NCBI GenBank assembly: GCA_013396995.1
Contig: VWZP01002410.1
Location: 38,270-102,269, forward strand
DNA length: 64,000 nt
DNA from: Dicaeum eximium
Taxonomy: Eukaryota; Chordata; Aves; Passeriformes; Dicaeidae
Reading direction: 5' to 3'
The notes beneath the pieces were generated by a model that saw nothing but the letters and a program-made list of their open reading frames with translations, was not told the DNA's origin and ran no database searches. Positions 1-12,700 of this stretch are shown here, one piece after another; positions within the stretch are counted from its first letter, which is position 1, and each line of letters opens with the position of its first letter. Both the position numbers and the translations under genes were made by a program.

Positions 1-1355
1 ATAAAAACCCTATGTTCCTGCTGAACTTCCTACAGCTGAGAGCTTATATGGCCAAATTTTCTACAAAAGCCGTGCTCAGACTGAGGCATTGGAATTGGTT
101 CTCTTGGAGGCCGTGTTGCTTTAGTCCTTTCATAGAGTTCTCATAAATCAGTCCCTGATTTAGCATCTGTCTGGTTTATCACCAGGAACATCTCTCACAC
201 TGTTCTGTGTGCAGACATATCTGCTTAAGGTTCCTCTTGGATTCTGAGTACTCAATCGGCGGAATTTAAATTTGTTTCAAGTGGCAGAATCCCCAGTGAA
301 TCTATTTAAAGAAAACAGAGAACTACAAAACGTTTGAAATTCTGGGAAAATATTTGTATTTGCGCGAGTAGAAATATTCATATGTTCATGAAATTTCCAT
401 TTTGCAACTAAGAAGTTCTCATATATGAAGCTTTCCTTGTGATGTGAGCTGTACAGAAAAGACAGTTGTTCTAAAATACCAACTTCATGGTTAATTAACT
501 ACAAAATTTTACTGTGATTAAAAAAAACCCCAGCAAGTGTGCTTTTGAGTGCAGTGCAGTAATGCTAATTTACAGCTTATTTTGCCAGGACATTGTGACC
601 CCTTTTTTTAAAAAAACTTTTTTCCAGGCAGATGGCCTACATCAGTGGAAAACAGTAATTCTACTGTTTCAGAAGAGAAGTACCAGAATTAGGTGGTAGA
701 CCAGCTAAAAACTGAATAAAAACTACCTTAAGCTCTCCAGCTACAGGCAGTATTTCAGGAACATTACTGAGTTTAATAAGCTCTTTGCCACCTTACTTTT
801 TTTTACTAATAGCCAGCTCTGGACTGGAGAATCAACCATGAATATTTAAATTTGCTGATAACCTAGAAATAAAACTCCAGACTCAATAAAACTCAAGCAG
901 GCATAGAGGGGTACTTAAAATTTTTAACACAGGAATCCTCTTGGCTTCAATGGGAATTTCATCTGAATGGAAACCTTAAGATCTGGTGCAACTGAATTAG
1001 GTGAAATGAATAATAAATGGCTCTAGTGAAATAAAAAGGCATCTAAAGTGGGGTTTTTGTGTGGAACAATTTGTGAAACGAAGCTGCCGATGATGAATAT
1101 GCCATTTATAACTCCTTAGTCTAACTAGCTAATCTATGAGTAAGATCCCATTCAAACTGAGTAGAAAATTCAGTCTCTTAAGAAAATGTGTACAACTCTG
1201 AGAATTTTACTGTGTGGAGCCATCTTTCTGCTAAAGTTCTGTTAATCTAATCTTGATAGCTGGAAAAAAGGTCATCTTGGCACTACTGGGAAGTGATGGA
1301 AGGACAGTGCCAGTGTCAGCCATGGGCAGCGTGAGATAATGGAGGGAAATCCCTG
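1..1355. other. Non-coding, probably NELL2 intron; nothing recognised
   Basis: AT-rich unique-looking sequence with short A and T runs. No exon, RNA gene or recognisable repeat was found on either strand. Its position upstream of NELL2 exons on the same strand suggests an intron, but that is inference because the preceding exon is not visible. Confidence 0.5.
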
Positions 1356-1556
1356 TCTAACTGATTGATTATCCTGCTGCCATAAGCTCACCCATCTCAT
1401 GGATGATGGGAAGGCAATGCAGGTTCTGTTTCAGGATTTTAAGAGGAGTTTTGATCCTGTCCCTCACAGAATACTACTGGAGCAGGTGTTCAGGTGTGAG
1501 ATGAGCAGGAACAGGTTGTGCTAGGTGAAGAACTTGTTGATGTACTTGTTGTCAGT
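1356..1556 (+). mobile_element. Degenerate CR1 LINE fragment (reverse transcriptase part)
   Basis: A + strand translation resembles the CR1 ORF2 reverse transcriptase stretch around its first catalytic Asp: QDFKRSFDPVPHRILLEQ (about 1430-1485) sits where CR1 proteins have a [LV]DFSKAFD-like motif followed by an H-x-I-L-L segment. A shorter match follows, then the sequence switches to a CR1 piece on the other strand. It is old, short and broken. Family assignment rests on remembered motif similarity, not an alignment. Confidence 0.45.
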
Positions 1557-1559
1557 GGG

Positions 1560-2330
1560 ATAGGATCCATTTTCTTCCCAGTGAGTGGCACAGAACTTTG
1601 GATTCAGGATGGGAATGTGGTGGATAGCACAGATGGTTTGGATGTTGCTGAGCAGGGCTTGCCCTCTTCAGGGCTCTGGAGGGTCCAATGAGATAATCCA
1701 TGTTTTTCACTGGGAAGGGAGGGATGTGTGTGGAAGACAGAGGCAAAGAATGCATAAAACGCCTGTACCGTGTCTCCATCCCTGTTTGTGAGGTGACCAT
1801 CCTTATCCTGGAACGGGACAATGTTATTTCTACAATTTTTTTTTCCACTGATGTATTTAAAAACACTCTTTTATTGTGCCCCACATTTCTGGCCACCTTT
1901 GTCTCCACCTGAACTTTCACCACACCAAATTTCTCCCTATAGTGGCAAGAAGCATCTGTGTATTTTTCTCCTGGCCTTGCTTCCACGAGGCACACAGCTT
2001 CCTTTTCCATCCTCTTTCCCAGAGAAGATGCCTGTTCAGGCAAGCCAGCCTTCTGCCTCGCCTGCTTGCCTTCTGACATTTGGGAATCGCCTGCTCCTGT
2101 GCCCTTAGGAGATGATGTTTCAAAAGCGACCAGCACCGACGGACCCCAGCACCTTCAAGAACGTTTTCCCCGGGGCCCTTGCTTACCAGTTCTCTGAGCA
2201 GCCTGAAGTCTGCTCTCCTCATGCCTTGAGCTGAGGTTTTGCTGGCCCTTTTCCTCTTGTCAGAGGTTTGGACCTCGATTTATTTGTGGTCGCTGTGGCC
2301 AAGACGGCTGCCGATCCCCACTTGGCTCGG
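1560..2330 (-). mobile_element. CR1 LINE fragment, ORF2 endonuclease end and linker
   Basis: Read on the minus strand this carries the CR1 ORF2 region joining endonuclease to reverse transcriptase. From right to left there is the endonuclease GHSDH signature (about 2298-2312), an RADFRLLRELV segment near 2200, KASRRGRRLACLNR near 2060 and a VARNVGHNKRVF segment near 1870. A stop follows the GHSDH motif and frames shift, so it is a dead fragment. The reverse transcriptase core and 3' tail are absent here. The right edge, where it meets GC-rich sequence, is approximate. Confidence 0.75.
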
Positions 2331-3230
2331 GGCACAGACGTGGGGCTCAGACGGCGGCCTGGCTCTAGGAGGGCTGAGCTGGAGAGGTCTGGGCTGTGGG
2401 GGGCTCCCCCTTGCTGGGAGGAGCCTCCCTGGGCAGGAAGAAGGGTCGGGCATAAGCCTTGAGACCCCTGGCCAAGGGATGGCAGCAGGGGATTTGTCCG
2501 TAGCAAATGCTGTCTGGAAGGAGCTGTGGGTGTGGGGTGTGGGGCTGAGCTCAGAGAGGGTGTTCCCCCAGCCCAGCAGGCAGAAAGCCCGTGGCACATA
2601 GCAGCAGCCAAGTTTCAGGTCATCAGGAACAGCCCCTCCCTCACCAGTGCTCCCAGCCCCCCATAGAGGTTGGTTATGACCATGGGTGCTGTCAATGACC
2701 CTCCCCATGGGAACAGGGCTGAACACCCCAAAAGGATGGGGGGGGGGGGGCAACACCCCAGGGGCAAAGCCAGCACCAGGGCAAATGAGAGGGATGAATG
2801 TGAGAGGGCCATCTCTACCCCTCCCCATCCCACACCAGGGGCCAGGGACATGTCCCTCCTGGGACATGTCCAGGAGGATATTCAGGACCATCCTTGCCGG
2901 GGACAGGGGCACCAAGCAGATCCAGGAGGGATCAGTGTCCAGCTCTGTGTCCAGAGGGCCACCTTTCCCACTCCATGTTCCCTAAGGTCCAGCTTTGCAG
3001 GAAGGAGCCACAGGAGCCTCCTGGCCTTTGGTGGACTTTTCTTCCAGGAATTTGCTGTGGAGCTCATTTCTCTTTCTTTCCTCTTACTGAGCTCCTGTAA
3101 ACACAGTGTAGAGCTGGAAGGGGCAGCAGGGAGGGAGAACACACAGCAGGGGGACTCTTGGGCAAGATCTTTTCCCATGTTGATCAGGGTTAATCACCAC
3201 AAATGCATCAGGCACTTGCTTTCATTGGGC
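2331..3230. other. GC-rich non-coding block with a G13 run
   Basis: About 900 bases that are much richer in G and C than the surrounding intron, with a run of 13 G at 2738-2750. Open frames occur on both strands but have low-complexity Pro/Gly/Ser-rich translations and no recognisable domain, as expected where stops are rare because of composition. It could be the remainder of the neighbouring repeat, a decayed CpG island or a regulatory block. Nothing in the sequence decides between these. Confidence 0.4.
2846..2871. promoter_or_regulatory. Candidate p53-family response element (two perfect half-sites)
   Basis: The decamer GGACATGTCC occurs at 2846-2855 and again at 2862-2871, separated by 6 bases. 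Each copy fits the p53/p63/p73 half-site consensus RRRCWWGYYY at all ten positions, with the CATG core that p53 prefers, and the spacer lies within the known 0-13 range. It lies in the GC-rich block. The match is seen directly; any binding or function is inference. Confidence 0.3.
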
Positions 3231-5730
3231 TGACATTTGGAGGAAGAGATCATGTCCCCATTTATGTAATCCTTGGAAGGTGAATAAAATGGGATAAATC
3301 ACTTTCTTAGGTGACTTATGTAGATTGTAGCTTATGTACAATAAGGATAACTAATCTAGTTATTTTGCTTTAAGGAGTCAGGGTGAAAGTGTGAGTTAAA
3401 CCCTTGTTGAAGGGAGTGCCATCCCCTCTTTACTGACGCAGCCTCTGTAACACCCACAATTCTGTTTAATTTCAGTCCTTCAGAGTATCTGTTTTTGCAA
3501 GAGTAACACCCATGGTTTTCAACAGTCTGCTCCAGGAAGATCTCATGATCTGTACAATACTACACTACAGCGAAGAAGCCACAAGCAAAGGAGGTGACTC
3601 TTTGCAGAATCTGCTGAATTACATGCAGCATGTGTGTGGAGTCAAGAAAACAAGTTTATCCTTAGGATTGTACTCATATGTATGTACAGAGAAAAATGAA
3701 ATAGAAAATTTTGCTGATATGGAACCTTAAAAACATTCTTTTCCCCTCCCAGGTTTTTTTGTATCAAGTGAAACATCTTGATGATCTATCGTTCCTTTGC
3801 TAGTGATGTGTCAGTTTTCTGCAGAAAGTACGTCATGTACCCAAAGACTTCCCATCACAGTAGACTTTTTCTGGATAATCCAAGATATCATACCTGGTAA
3901 CATATTAAAAATAAGTAAGTAAAATCAATAGAGTAATACGTGTTGTGTTTGAAAGAAGCTTGCTAATCCGTCTCATATAAAGTGTGGCATTAAAACCCAT
4001 TCCAGGTTCAGTGCTTACTAACTCACTATGCAGATTCCTATTGCTTTTGTTAGGCTTTTTTTTTTCATGCCTGTAGTCCTCAGAGAAAGAATATACAAGA
4101 TGTTAAAATAATACTGTGCTTAAGGTAGGGTAGGTATAAAGCAAAGGTAGGTATAAGCATAAAAGGAAACTCGTATGGTGTGGTTGAATATTTCCTTTGC
4201 TAGTTCCATTATGATTGAAGCAACTTTAAAATAACAGTCATACTCAACCTCCAGAAACTATGTGTCAAAGTTATTTTCAAACTTTTTGTTATGATAAAAA
4301 TCTGTTCAGTCCTTCATATTTGCAGAAATATAGTTCTTCCTAAATACATCAATAATTTTCTTGCTTTTAAAAAGGAACTTCTGATTTAGCAATTCAGGCA
4401 GTTCAATAACTGGAGTTTCCTACTGCTTAAGATGTGCACATCTCAATTATTTCTTTCAGCATGTAGTATCTACTAAGTAGATCAGTCATTTCAGAAACAA
4501 ACAGAATGGTAAAGTTTATATGTGAAAGAGTGAAATTACCTTTCTTACTTGACTTTTTTTCTGAAGAGATATTCTCTGTTTGTTGGCAATCTAATCTTCG
4601 GAATGGTATTCATTTATCTTTTGAATGAGACATGAAATGAAAGCCCTAAACACTGCTGGTCATCAAAGATCCAGCTGAACCTGTGTCTTTTTTCAGCCTG
4701 TGTAATTGAATTCTGTCTTCTTTAGCAATGTCAGAGAAATTACTCAGTTGAAATAGCCGTCTGGCTAACATGGAGTGGCACCCATGTCTTAATGTCATAG
4801 ATGGCCATGTTTCTGTGATAGGTTATGGATCCTTACAGCTTTAGATGGTAATTACATGGTTTTACTCCACTTCTAGGTGGAGTACAGGCGTGTGGGTGTG
4901 TGAGGGTGAGCTCATCCACAGTTCTTCTCATTGCACTGTCTTGGAAGCAGTGGTATCTCTGGACTGGACAGCACTATTCAGCAGGGCCATTTACAGGTTC
5001 TAGCAGCCCTACCACACCATCTTGTTATAAAGCTGGTAGGCAGAGGTGTTTTTTGAGCTGAGAAAATGCGGAAGGTACTCACATTCTGATCAGGGTCCCA
5101 TACACCACTCCTGCATGTGTTGCAGCCACCCACCTTCTTTATAGTAGCCTGCTTGTTCATTGCCAACTTGGGCTGTGGGTACGCTCAGTTCAAGAGAGAT
5201 TAAATAGATTTTTCTCATTTTCAAGACAGTATTTCAACAAGTTGCCAGAATGAGTCTGTCCTTTCATTTGCATTCGAGTCACTGACCTTTGAAACGAATG
5301 AAAGTTTTTAGGCTCAGAAGTGAAATTGCTTTGTAGTCATGAGGAGAAGGTTGGTTCTTCTCTTGCGTTTTATCTAAGTATTGACACTGTTTATCACACA
5401 GTCAGTGTATGGCCAGTATGTTTATTTTACTTGCTTACATGACTGCTTACGAGGATTGAATTCCAATCTACAGATATTTTATGAAGATCTCCTACATTTT
5501 CATTTGATGTTTTGGAGCACAAGTGGTACTGCAGTTTGGCAGAGATGTTTAGTTATTGGTAGTGGTTTTGTAAGGAAAAGCTTGTCTCTGTCAGTTGCTT
5601 GTGATTAGGTTTCCTAGAAGGAGACTTAGTGGTTTCTCTGGTGTTGGCTGTTTTGCTTGTTTTCTCTTTACCATACATTGGGTAAAGGATGTCCTGTGAG
5701 CTGTGTCAGCCCCTGCAGAAAGTAAGTTTA
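3231..5730. other. Non-coding intron-like sequence; nothing recognised
   Basis: AT-rich sequence without recognisable exons, RNA genes or repeat families on either strand. A short open stretch at 3512-3730 has no similarity I recognise and lacks convincing splice context, so it is not called. Confidence 0.45.
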
Positions 5731-5735
5731 GTAGT

Positions 5736-6767
5736 TGTGTTGGGTTTGAGGGGTCAAGTTTTGGTAGTTGTCAAGACTACAGGAGTGGCTTTTGTGAGAA
5801 GCTGCCAGAAGCTTCTTCCATGTCCAGCAGAGCCAAGGCCAGACAGTTCTGGGATGGTCCCACTTCTGCCCAAAGCCAAGCCAAGCAGTGATGGGAGTAA
5901 TGCCTCTGATAACAGATTTAAGAAAGAGAAAAAGGTATTGTGCAGAAGTAACTGCATCCAGAGAAGAGCAGGGTGAGAATATGTGAGGGGAGCAGCCCTG
6001 CAGACACCCAGGTCCAGGGCAGAAGGAGGGGCAGGAGGTACTTCATGCACTGGAGCTGAGATTCCCTTGCAGCTGGTGTCCTGGCAGCACATGGAGGGCA
6101 CAGGCATGCACAGATCCACCTGCAGCCCCTGGAGGGGCCCACACCAGAGCAGGGGGATACCCAGAGGAGACTGTGAACCTGTGGAAAGCCCATGCTGGAG
6201 CAGGGTCCTGGCAGGGATCTGCAGACTCATGGAGAGGGGAGTCCATGCTGGAGCAGGTGTCCTGGTAGGACTTGTGACCCCAGGGGACCCATGCTGGAGC
6301 AGGGTGTACCTGAAAAGACTGCACGCTGTGGAAGAGTGACCCACATTGGAGAAGTTAATGGAGAACTGTCTCCCATGGGAGGTACCTCACACTGCAGCAG
6401 GGGCAGGACTCTTCTCCCAGCAGCAGGAAAACCTGTGATGATCTGACCATAACTCCCATTCCCCATCTCCCTGTGCTGCTGAGGAGGAGGAGGTAGAGCC
6501 TGGGAAGAAAGGAGGGATGGAAGGAAGGTGTTTTTAAGGTTTATTTTACTTCTCACTATCCTGCTCTGTTTTTTTAATTGATAAATTGAATTAATATATC
6601 TAATTCTAGCCTGTTTTGCCCATGATGGTATTCAGTAAGTAATCTCTCCTGTCCTTATCTCAACTCATGAACTTTTGCTGTATTTTCTCTCCCATGTTCA
6701 GCTAAGAAGGGAAGTGATAGAGAGGCTTTGGTGGGTGTCTGGCATGCAGTCAGGGTCACCCACTTCA
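5736..6767 (+). mobile_element. Solo LTR, avian ERVL-type, with 5-bp target duplication
   Basis: A 1,032-bp element starts TGTGTTGGG and ends CACTTCA, so it has TG...CA termini, and is flanked by the direct repeat GTAGT (5731-5735 and 6768-6772). Sequence order matches a common bird LTR: a 5' part with GTTTTGGTAG and GTGGCTTTTGTGAGAAGCTG, a middle with repeated CATGCTGGAGCAGG modules about 50 bp apart (near 6191, 6244, 6290), an AT-rich poly(A)-like zone near 6580, and a 3' part with TATTTTCTCTCCCATGTTCAGC. No internal retroviral genes remain, so the provirus was lost by LTR-LTR recombination. The five-base duplication suits class III (ERVL) elements. The family name is from memory. Confidence 0.82.
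6191..6310 (+). repeat. Internal ~50-bp tandem modules in the solo LTR
   Basis: Three copies of CATGCTGGAGCAGG begin at about 6191, 6244 and 6290 (spacings 53 and 46 bp), each followed by a GGCAGGGA- or GGTAGGA-like box and a CTGTGACC-like stretch. A weaker copy (CACACCAGAGCAGG) lies upstream near 6150 and another (CACATTGGAGAAG) near 6343. Confidence 0.7.
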
Positions 6768-6772
6768 GTAGT

Positions 6773-9700
6773 GTGACCAGACATGGGCCTTTTTTCCTGA
6801 TACTCATTCTTTCAGCACAGCTGTCTTGTCCACCTCTTGTGACAGCCATAGCTCTGGAAAGCCTATCAGTCAGTCCAAAATGAATTTAAAAGGGGGAAAA
6901 ATTTCTGTGTATTTTAGGAGTTTTTTGGGTTTTGTCCGTTACAACCCTGTCAGGTTGTGAATTCTAAAGTGAATGGAAGCTGCTTTTTTGAGATGGGACT
7001 TTAGTTTTCTAGGAAAGCCTTTCTGTCCCCCACCTTTAATTGTTTTGGTTTTCACCCTTGGAATATCCAACACAGAGTTTTTCATTTCTTTCCATTAACT
7101 GTGTGGAGAAAGTAAAGATTTTGTTAATCCCTCAGAAGTTTTCTTCCATTTTCCCATCTGAAATCTTGTTATTTTATAAAGAAATCTCCAACTTTGGTAG
7201 AGGTCACAGCTGATGCTATTTGAGGTGTGTGTGCTGATAGCAGTAACAACTCCCTCAGCGATACCATTAATCGTTTGCAGGTTAGGGAGTCAGATACAGT
7301 GTGATAATGCCTGACTATTCCAAAGGCCTACCTTTTGAGATTACTTGAGTCATGAGTCACAGGTTTCTTTTTGAAGAGAGGTTTGATTTTGTTTTTTTTA
7401 TTTTCAATCTCTCCTCCCCTTATCTTTTCTCAGCATGTTTTATTAGGTGTATACATTACTGAATAAGATGAAAGAAGGTTGCGTGTGTAGATGGAGGGTG
7501 GTGGGTCACTGAGGATGCAGAATCTAATCAATATTGAGCAGAATTTCTCTATATCTAATGTCTGTCTCACTGAATTTACCATAGGGGATTTTTTCAGATC
7601 CTCTCCATGATATGTATAGTTTGCAAATGTGAAAAGAATTAAATACAACATTACAGAAGGAGGTAGTCCACTACTCCCTCGTCCAGCCACTATAAAAAGA
7701 CATTTCTTTGTTAAAGTTGTAGGTTGTTCTAGTTATGCTAAAAGTTTCCTTACTGTGTGTTAAATAAATTAACTGCTGTGTTAAATCCATTATTATATCT
7801 TCTTGCTACAGTCTGCAAAATTAAATTGGTCACTTAGTCCATTTGCTGTTTAGCTTCAACAATGAACTGATTCACTGTAAAGATAAATTGAAATAGCTCC
7901 TTTGGAGGAAATTCTTCCAGGGAGAAGGAACATCCAAAGCGAAAAATGTGATATAGTTGACATTGCTACTCCAGTGACTTGTGGAAAAATGGAAGACATG
8001 TTGCCTCATTGCATTTAATGTGATTTTTTATGAATGCTAAATTCAATCTAGTTAAAGAAACTTATATACAGTATATTCACATTTCTAGATTTCATGTTCC
8101 ACTCTTTTTTACACGTCTGTATATTAAGTGCCAGACTTGAAGGGCATAGACATTTTTTCTAAGCCTAATTGAGAAGTAGGATGAAGAAAGAGTTTTGTGT
8201 GAGTCAAAGCTAAAAATAACTGCCTGTATGTGCAACAACCAATTTCTGTTTTCCACTGAAGGAAAGATAGCTTTTTTAGAGTTATGAAAAAAAGGGTCCA
8301 ACCAAACCAGGGAGTAACTCCATAAATGTTTTTCTTCTCACTATTAGAATGTCTTACTTTAGAATATAAATTTAGAAATTATACCTAATGTGAAGGACTG
8401 ACCATATCAGAAGTATAAGGTAAAAATCAAAATATTTTATGAACCTGTAAAGACCTGTAGGCTTTCTGGTTTTCATAAGCTTTCCATTTCTACTGTTACT
8501 TGTACTGAAACAGGCTGAAAACCTTGACCTATTAAATGTGGGGAAAAGGGATTTTCTGAAAACCTAATTTATCTGACAGAGTGATAAAGGGCTTTGTCAG
8601 TCTTTACCCCAGTAAGTTATCTTCCATTAGGCATAGTCATGTGGATTTCAATTGTCTAATAATGATGTAAAGTACAGCTCAATGTAATACTACCCCGGGA
8701 AAATTGTTCCAAAAAGTACAATTAATGAAGGGAACATTAAGTGGTAATATGTATTCAGAAAACATTTTGAAAGTAACATTTGATTCAGAATATACGAGTC
8801 ACATATGTGACATTGTGAGCATCGAACTTTATAAATATCGGGATATATTATAAGGTTGAAGTTTTTCTATTTTAAAAAAAATGTAAAAATGTATAACACT
8901 TAAGAATTATTGTTGGCTCCTTCCCAGAGCAGTAGATGATTCTAAATTTCTGGACTCATGATGAAGCTGTTGTTCAATCCTCGAGTTCCAGATTGCTCTA
9001 GTGAATGAGTAAACCCTGATGCGAACTAGAAGGATAGGAATATCTTATTTTTGTGGCTCTGAAGATTTTGGCTGGATGAATTTTAATCTTCACAGGAAAA
9101 ATCTCTTGTATTACTGTACAGTGTTATAGAATGTTTAAGGTGGATAGAACAAAGGCCATATAATGTTGGCATTCTGACATATCAGATCCCGCACACGTAA
9201 AATTTGAGGAATGTAAGCACAGAAGCAAAACTTAAGAATGGAGGGTGTCATTCCAGCCTTTCTCTGTGTGTATATCATATTGGCACATGATGCAAATATT
9301 TGTACTTTCTGGGAATGCTGCCCCAAGTAAGGCAGCAGAACTTGCTTAGCACAGAGTGTCTTTTCTCTAGATTGTGTAGTAAAATATACAGTCTTTGAAT
9401 GTTTGTAGTGTTATTAGTTTGTTTTTCCAGCATAGAAGCGGGGGGAAAACCAAAAAACCCTTGACAGTCCTGAAACTTTATTGAGGAGTTACTGTAGAAT
9501 GTGTTTCATAAAGTGCATTGCATCAGATATGACTGTATAGTTTATTTATAATCCAGTTTAGGGAGGATAGACAAGAATAAATACATTGAAAATTATATAA
9601 TTTAAACAAACTCTAACATATTCCAGTTTTGAGCAGGTCAAGCATAAAAATCTATCTTAATTGTCATGTTGTTAATTTAAAACAGAATCTTTTTTTGTGG

Positions 9701-12700
9701 TGCTATATAAAATAGCACTAATATGATGGGCAATGGCAGTTTGTGGCCATGGAAATTTCTTCCCAGTTGGAAACAACTGTTAAAGTATTTGTCATATAAA
9801 AAGAGTGGCTATTATAGTTGTTTATTGACTTTGATAATCAGCTATTATATGAAATTTGCTGCAGCTGTTCCCCAAGACACCAGGTACAGACATTGTAAGA
9901 CAAGGGATGAACCTGGCAAGACGTGGTATAAAATCATACAAGTCTTGGGTTTCTTTCTATGGGTAAAGATCCTGAGGATTTGGCAAAGTCATCTCCAAGG
10001 ACACACCTGTCTTAAGATAGCCAGACACAAGATTTGATTCCTTTGGTTATTAAAAGCCAAGGTAAAGCCTCCTTAAAAGACAAGTTTATACTGTAAAGAT
10101 GAAATGATTGCTCTGTTATTAAGGGCTCACTTGCCTGTATATGGTTCCTCCTACTTCTAGAAAGAAAATCACATGCAGCCCCTTTAGTTGTGGATATGTA
10201 ATGCATGTATAACACAGCTTATATGTGCCTGCAGTGATGTTTTTTAAGAACACCCAAGGAAGGAGTGTCAAAATTGCTTGTAAATGTAGGCAGATAATCA
10301 CAGTATTCATGAATTCTCATTTACTTTTTTTCTACTTCCCTCTCAAAAATACCCAGTGTTGTTGTGAGCATTCTGTTACTTCCAGAAATTAATTTGAAAG
10401 TGAGATAATCTAATCTAAATTCAGCGTAGCTGTAAATACTGCTAAAATATGCTTTCAGGACTAACATAGCATTATATGTGTACTGTGGGGTGTAGGTCAT
10501 TGCTTGTTTTCAGAAAACAAAGATGTCTGTGTCTAAATGGTACATTACTGATTCTAAACCACAATTCGTGGTTTTTTGTGTACACTTGCTCTATGGAGAT
10601 AATTAAGAAAATAAATATCAACAAAAAACAGCCTAGTTATGCATTTTTAATGTATTTTTCATGTGTTCTGTAATAATGGATATTTGTGCTGAAACGATAT
10701 ATTCTAGATCTGTAGAATTATGCAGATGATTCTGAATAGCCCCCATGGGGAGGGATTCTTATATAGTAGTGCGGAAGTGGAACAAAAATTGTATTTTCAT
10801 TATTCTAATTCTGTTTTTTAATCTGTGGTAGGCACAGTCTTGTGGATGTGAGTACGTTTAGAGTGGCTTAGGTGGGAGAGGATGCCTGGCAGAGGACATA
10901 TGGGCTGCACCATCAAGTAAAAATAAGTGAGGAAAAGAGGACTCAGTGTGTTTTATCTGGTCACTCTCGGTGCGTTGTTGCAGGGGACAGCACCATTGGG
11001 TGGAGTGTTTGTGTCATGATTTTTACAAGACCTGTGGCATTTTCCCAAACTGTTATTTTTCTAATTGCACCTCTGAAGGCGTAGAGTCAGCTCTGCAAGA
11101 AGACGATGGTGCAAAACAGTTTCTAGTTATGTATTTGATCTTCTTCCCATGATTTATTATTTTACAGAGATGTGGATAATTAGAATATCAAATCCCTTTC
11201 AATGATTGCATGAATTCTTTTTCTTTGGAGCTGAGGAGGGTGTCTAATGCCTAAGGAATTTCATCAAGTGGTGAAAATAATTGAGATGCTCTTGAATTTT
11301 TAATTTTTTTTTCCTTTTGCCTCTGGTTAGATGGATGTGGGTCATGGGTAGATAATGTAGCATAGCTTGTTCTATTCTTGTGATGCTTCATAGATCAAGC
11401 TCTTTATTTCATTGTTCATTTTCTCTGACAGCACCAAAGCATTTAGATGTGAGGATTTCTAAATTTATGTACGGCAAATTGTCTTCACATTGTAAATTTT
11501 TTGCAGCTGTAAGAATTATCAGGTGAATAATACTATGGAAATAATTTGAGATTTTAAAAAAAACAAACAACACCTTGTTGGACTTCTCAGTGTAATTAAA
11601 AATTCAATATAAACCTCAACTTATTAATATTTAAAATGAGAGTATTTTTTCTAAAAATCAATGAGTAGGTGTGATTATTTGTTTTAGCAAAGGGCTTTAA
11701 GAATAAAAAAAAAATCCACTAGTGTGGAACTGTCCTAATACCTCTGGCTATGAATATATTATGGATCTATATCTTCGTAGAAAGCATTTCCACTCTGTCA
11801 TCTTCATTTAATTCTGTCATTTTCTGCTTTATTCCTTTCACCTGGGTTAAATTTTGTTTACACTGTAATGCAATTTATGTTATTGAATGTGATTCTCATA
11901 GGTCCCTCTGAGGGATACATATAGCTCCAGCCCGCAACTAACCTTCCTGTTTGGTGTCTTTCTTGCTGAAATCTACTTGCATCAGAAGTATATAAATAAT
12001 GAAGCTGGCAAGAATTTAATGTCATGGAAAAAATGTCAGAAGCAAAGGCATTTTCTGTGTGTATATCTTTGTACGACCTTTTAGACCCTCATATTATGCT
12101 GCCCATATTACTTTTTGCATGGAAACCAGGAGAACAGTTTGTACTGGAGATATTTCTGCAGGCAATGTTCAAGGTTTGACAATTAAAAGGCGTGCATTTC
12201 CTCTAATCAGCCTTTTGTTTGACTTCATGCTATTTTGGCAGATTTTCTTACTCCACATAATTTGTTCTTGACATCTATTATTACTTAGTCATGCTTTCAA
12301 ATGCTATATATTGTTTGTAATATTAAAATACAATGTATAATTGACTTTCAAGGCTTCTGAAAAGAATATAATTTTTCACAGAAAATGATGTAGTCTTGTG
12401 AATGCATATTTTTATAAGAGAAAAGAATACTTTGTTTCACATCTCTCGTTTCAAGGAATGCAGGCAGTTTCTTGGATTAATTTTCTTTATTCTTCAGTAT
12501 TTTGGAGACCTTTGTTTTGCTGGTTTGAGTAGATCTGAGGTTTCTGACAGCAGAGTACCCATGGAAATGGTTAGAACTGAATAAAATGTACACAGGTGGC
12601 AGGTAGACATCCTGCGCACAGTTCTTGTCACCCAAGCCATCAGACCTCCCTGACACTCTTTCATGCCAAGTTTTGTACTCGTTGTTTTTGCCCACTGAGG

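Noticed and set aside
1552..2136. 194-codon open frame on the minus strand
   Set aside because: It lies inside the CR1 fragment; part of it is the CR1 linker and the rest is a frame shadow. Not a host gene.
2280..2915. 211-codon Pro/Ser-rich open frame on the minus strand
   Set aside because: Low-complexity translation in GC-rich DNA where stops are rare; no domain, and overlapping frames are equally open.
4978..5166. Minus-strand stretch ending in a good GTGAGT splice-donor-like site, exon-like in appearance
   Set aside because: No recognisable protein, no matching acceptor or partner exon; single donor-like sites are common by chance.
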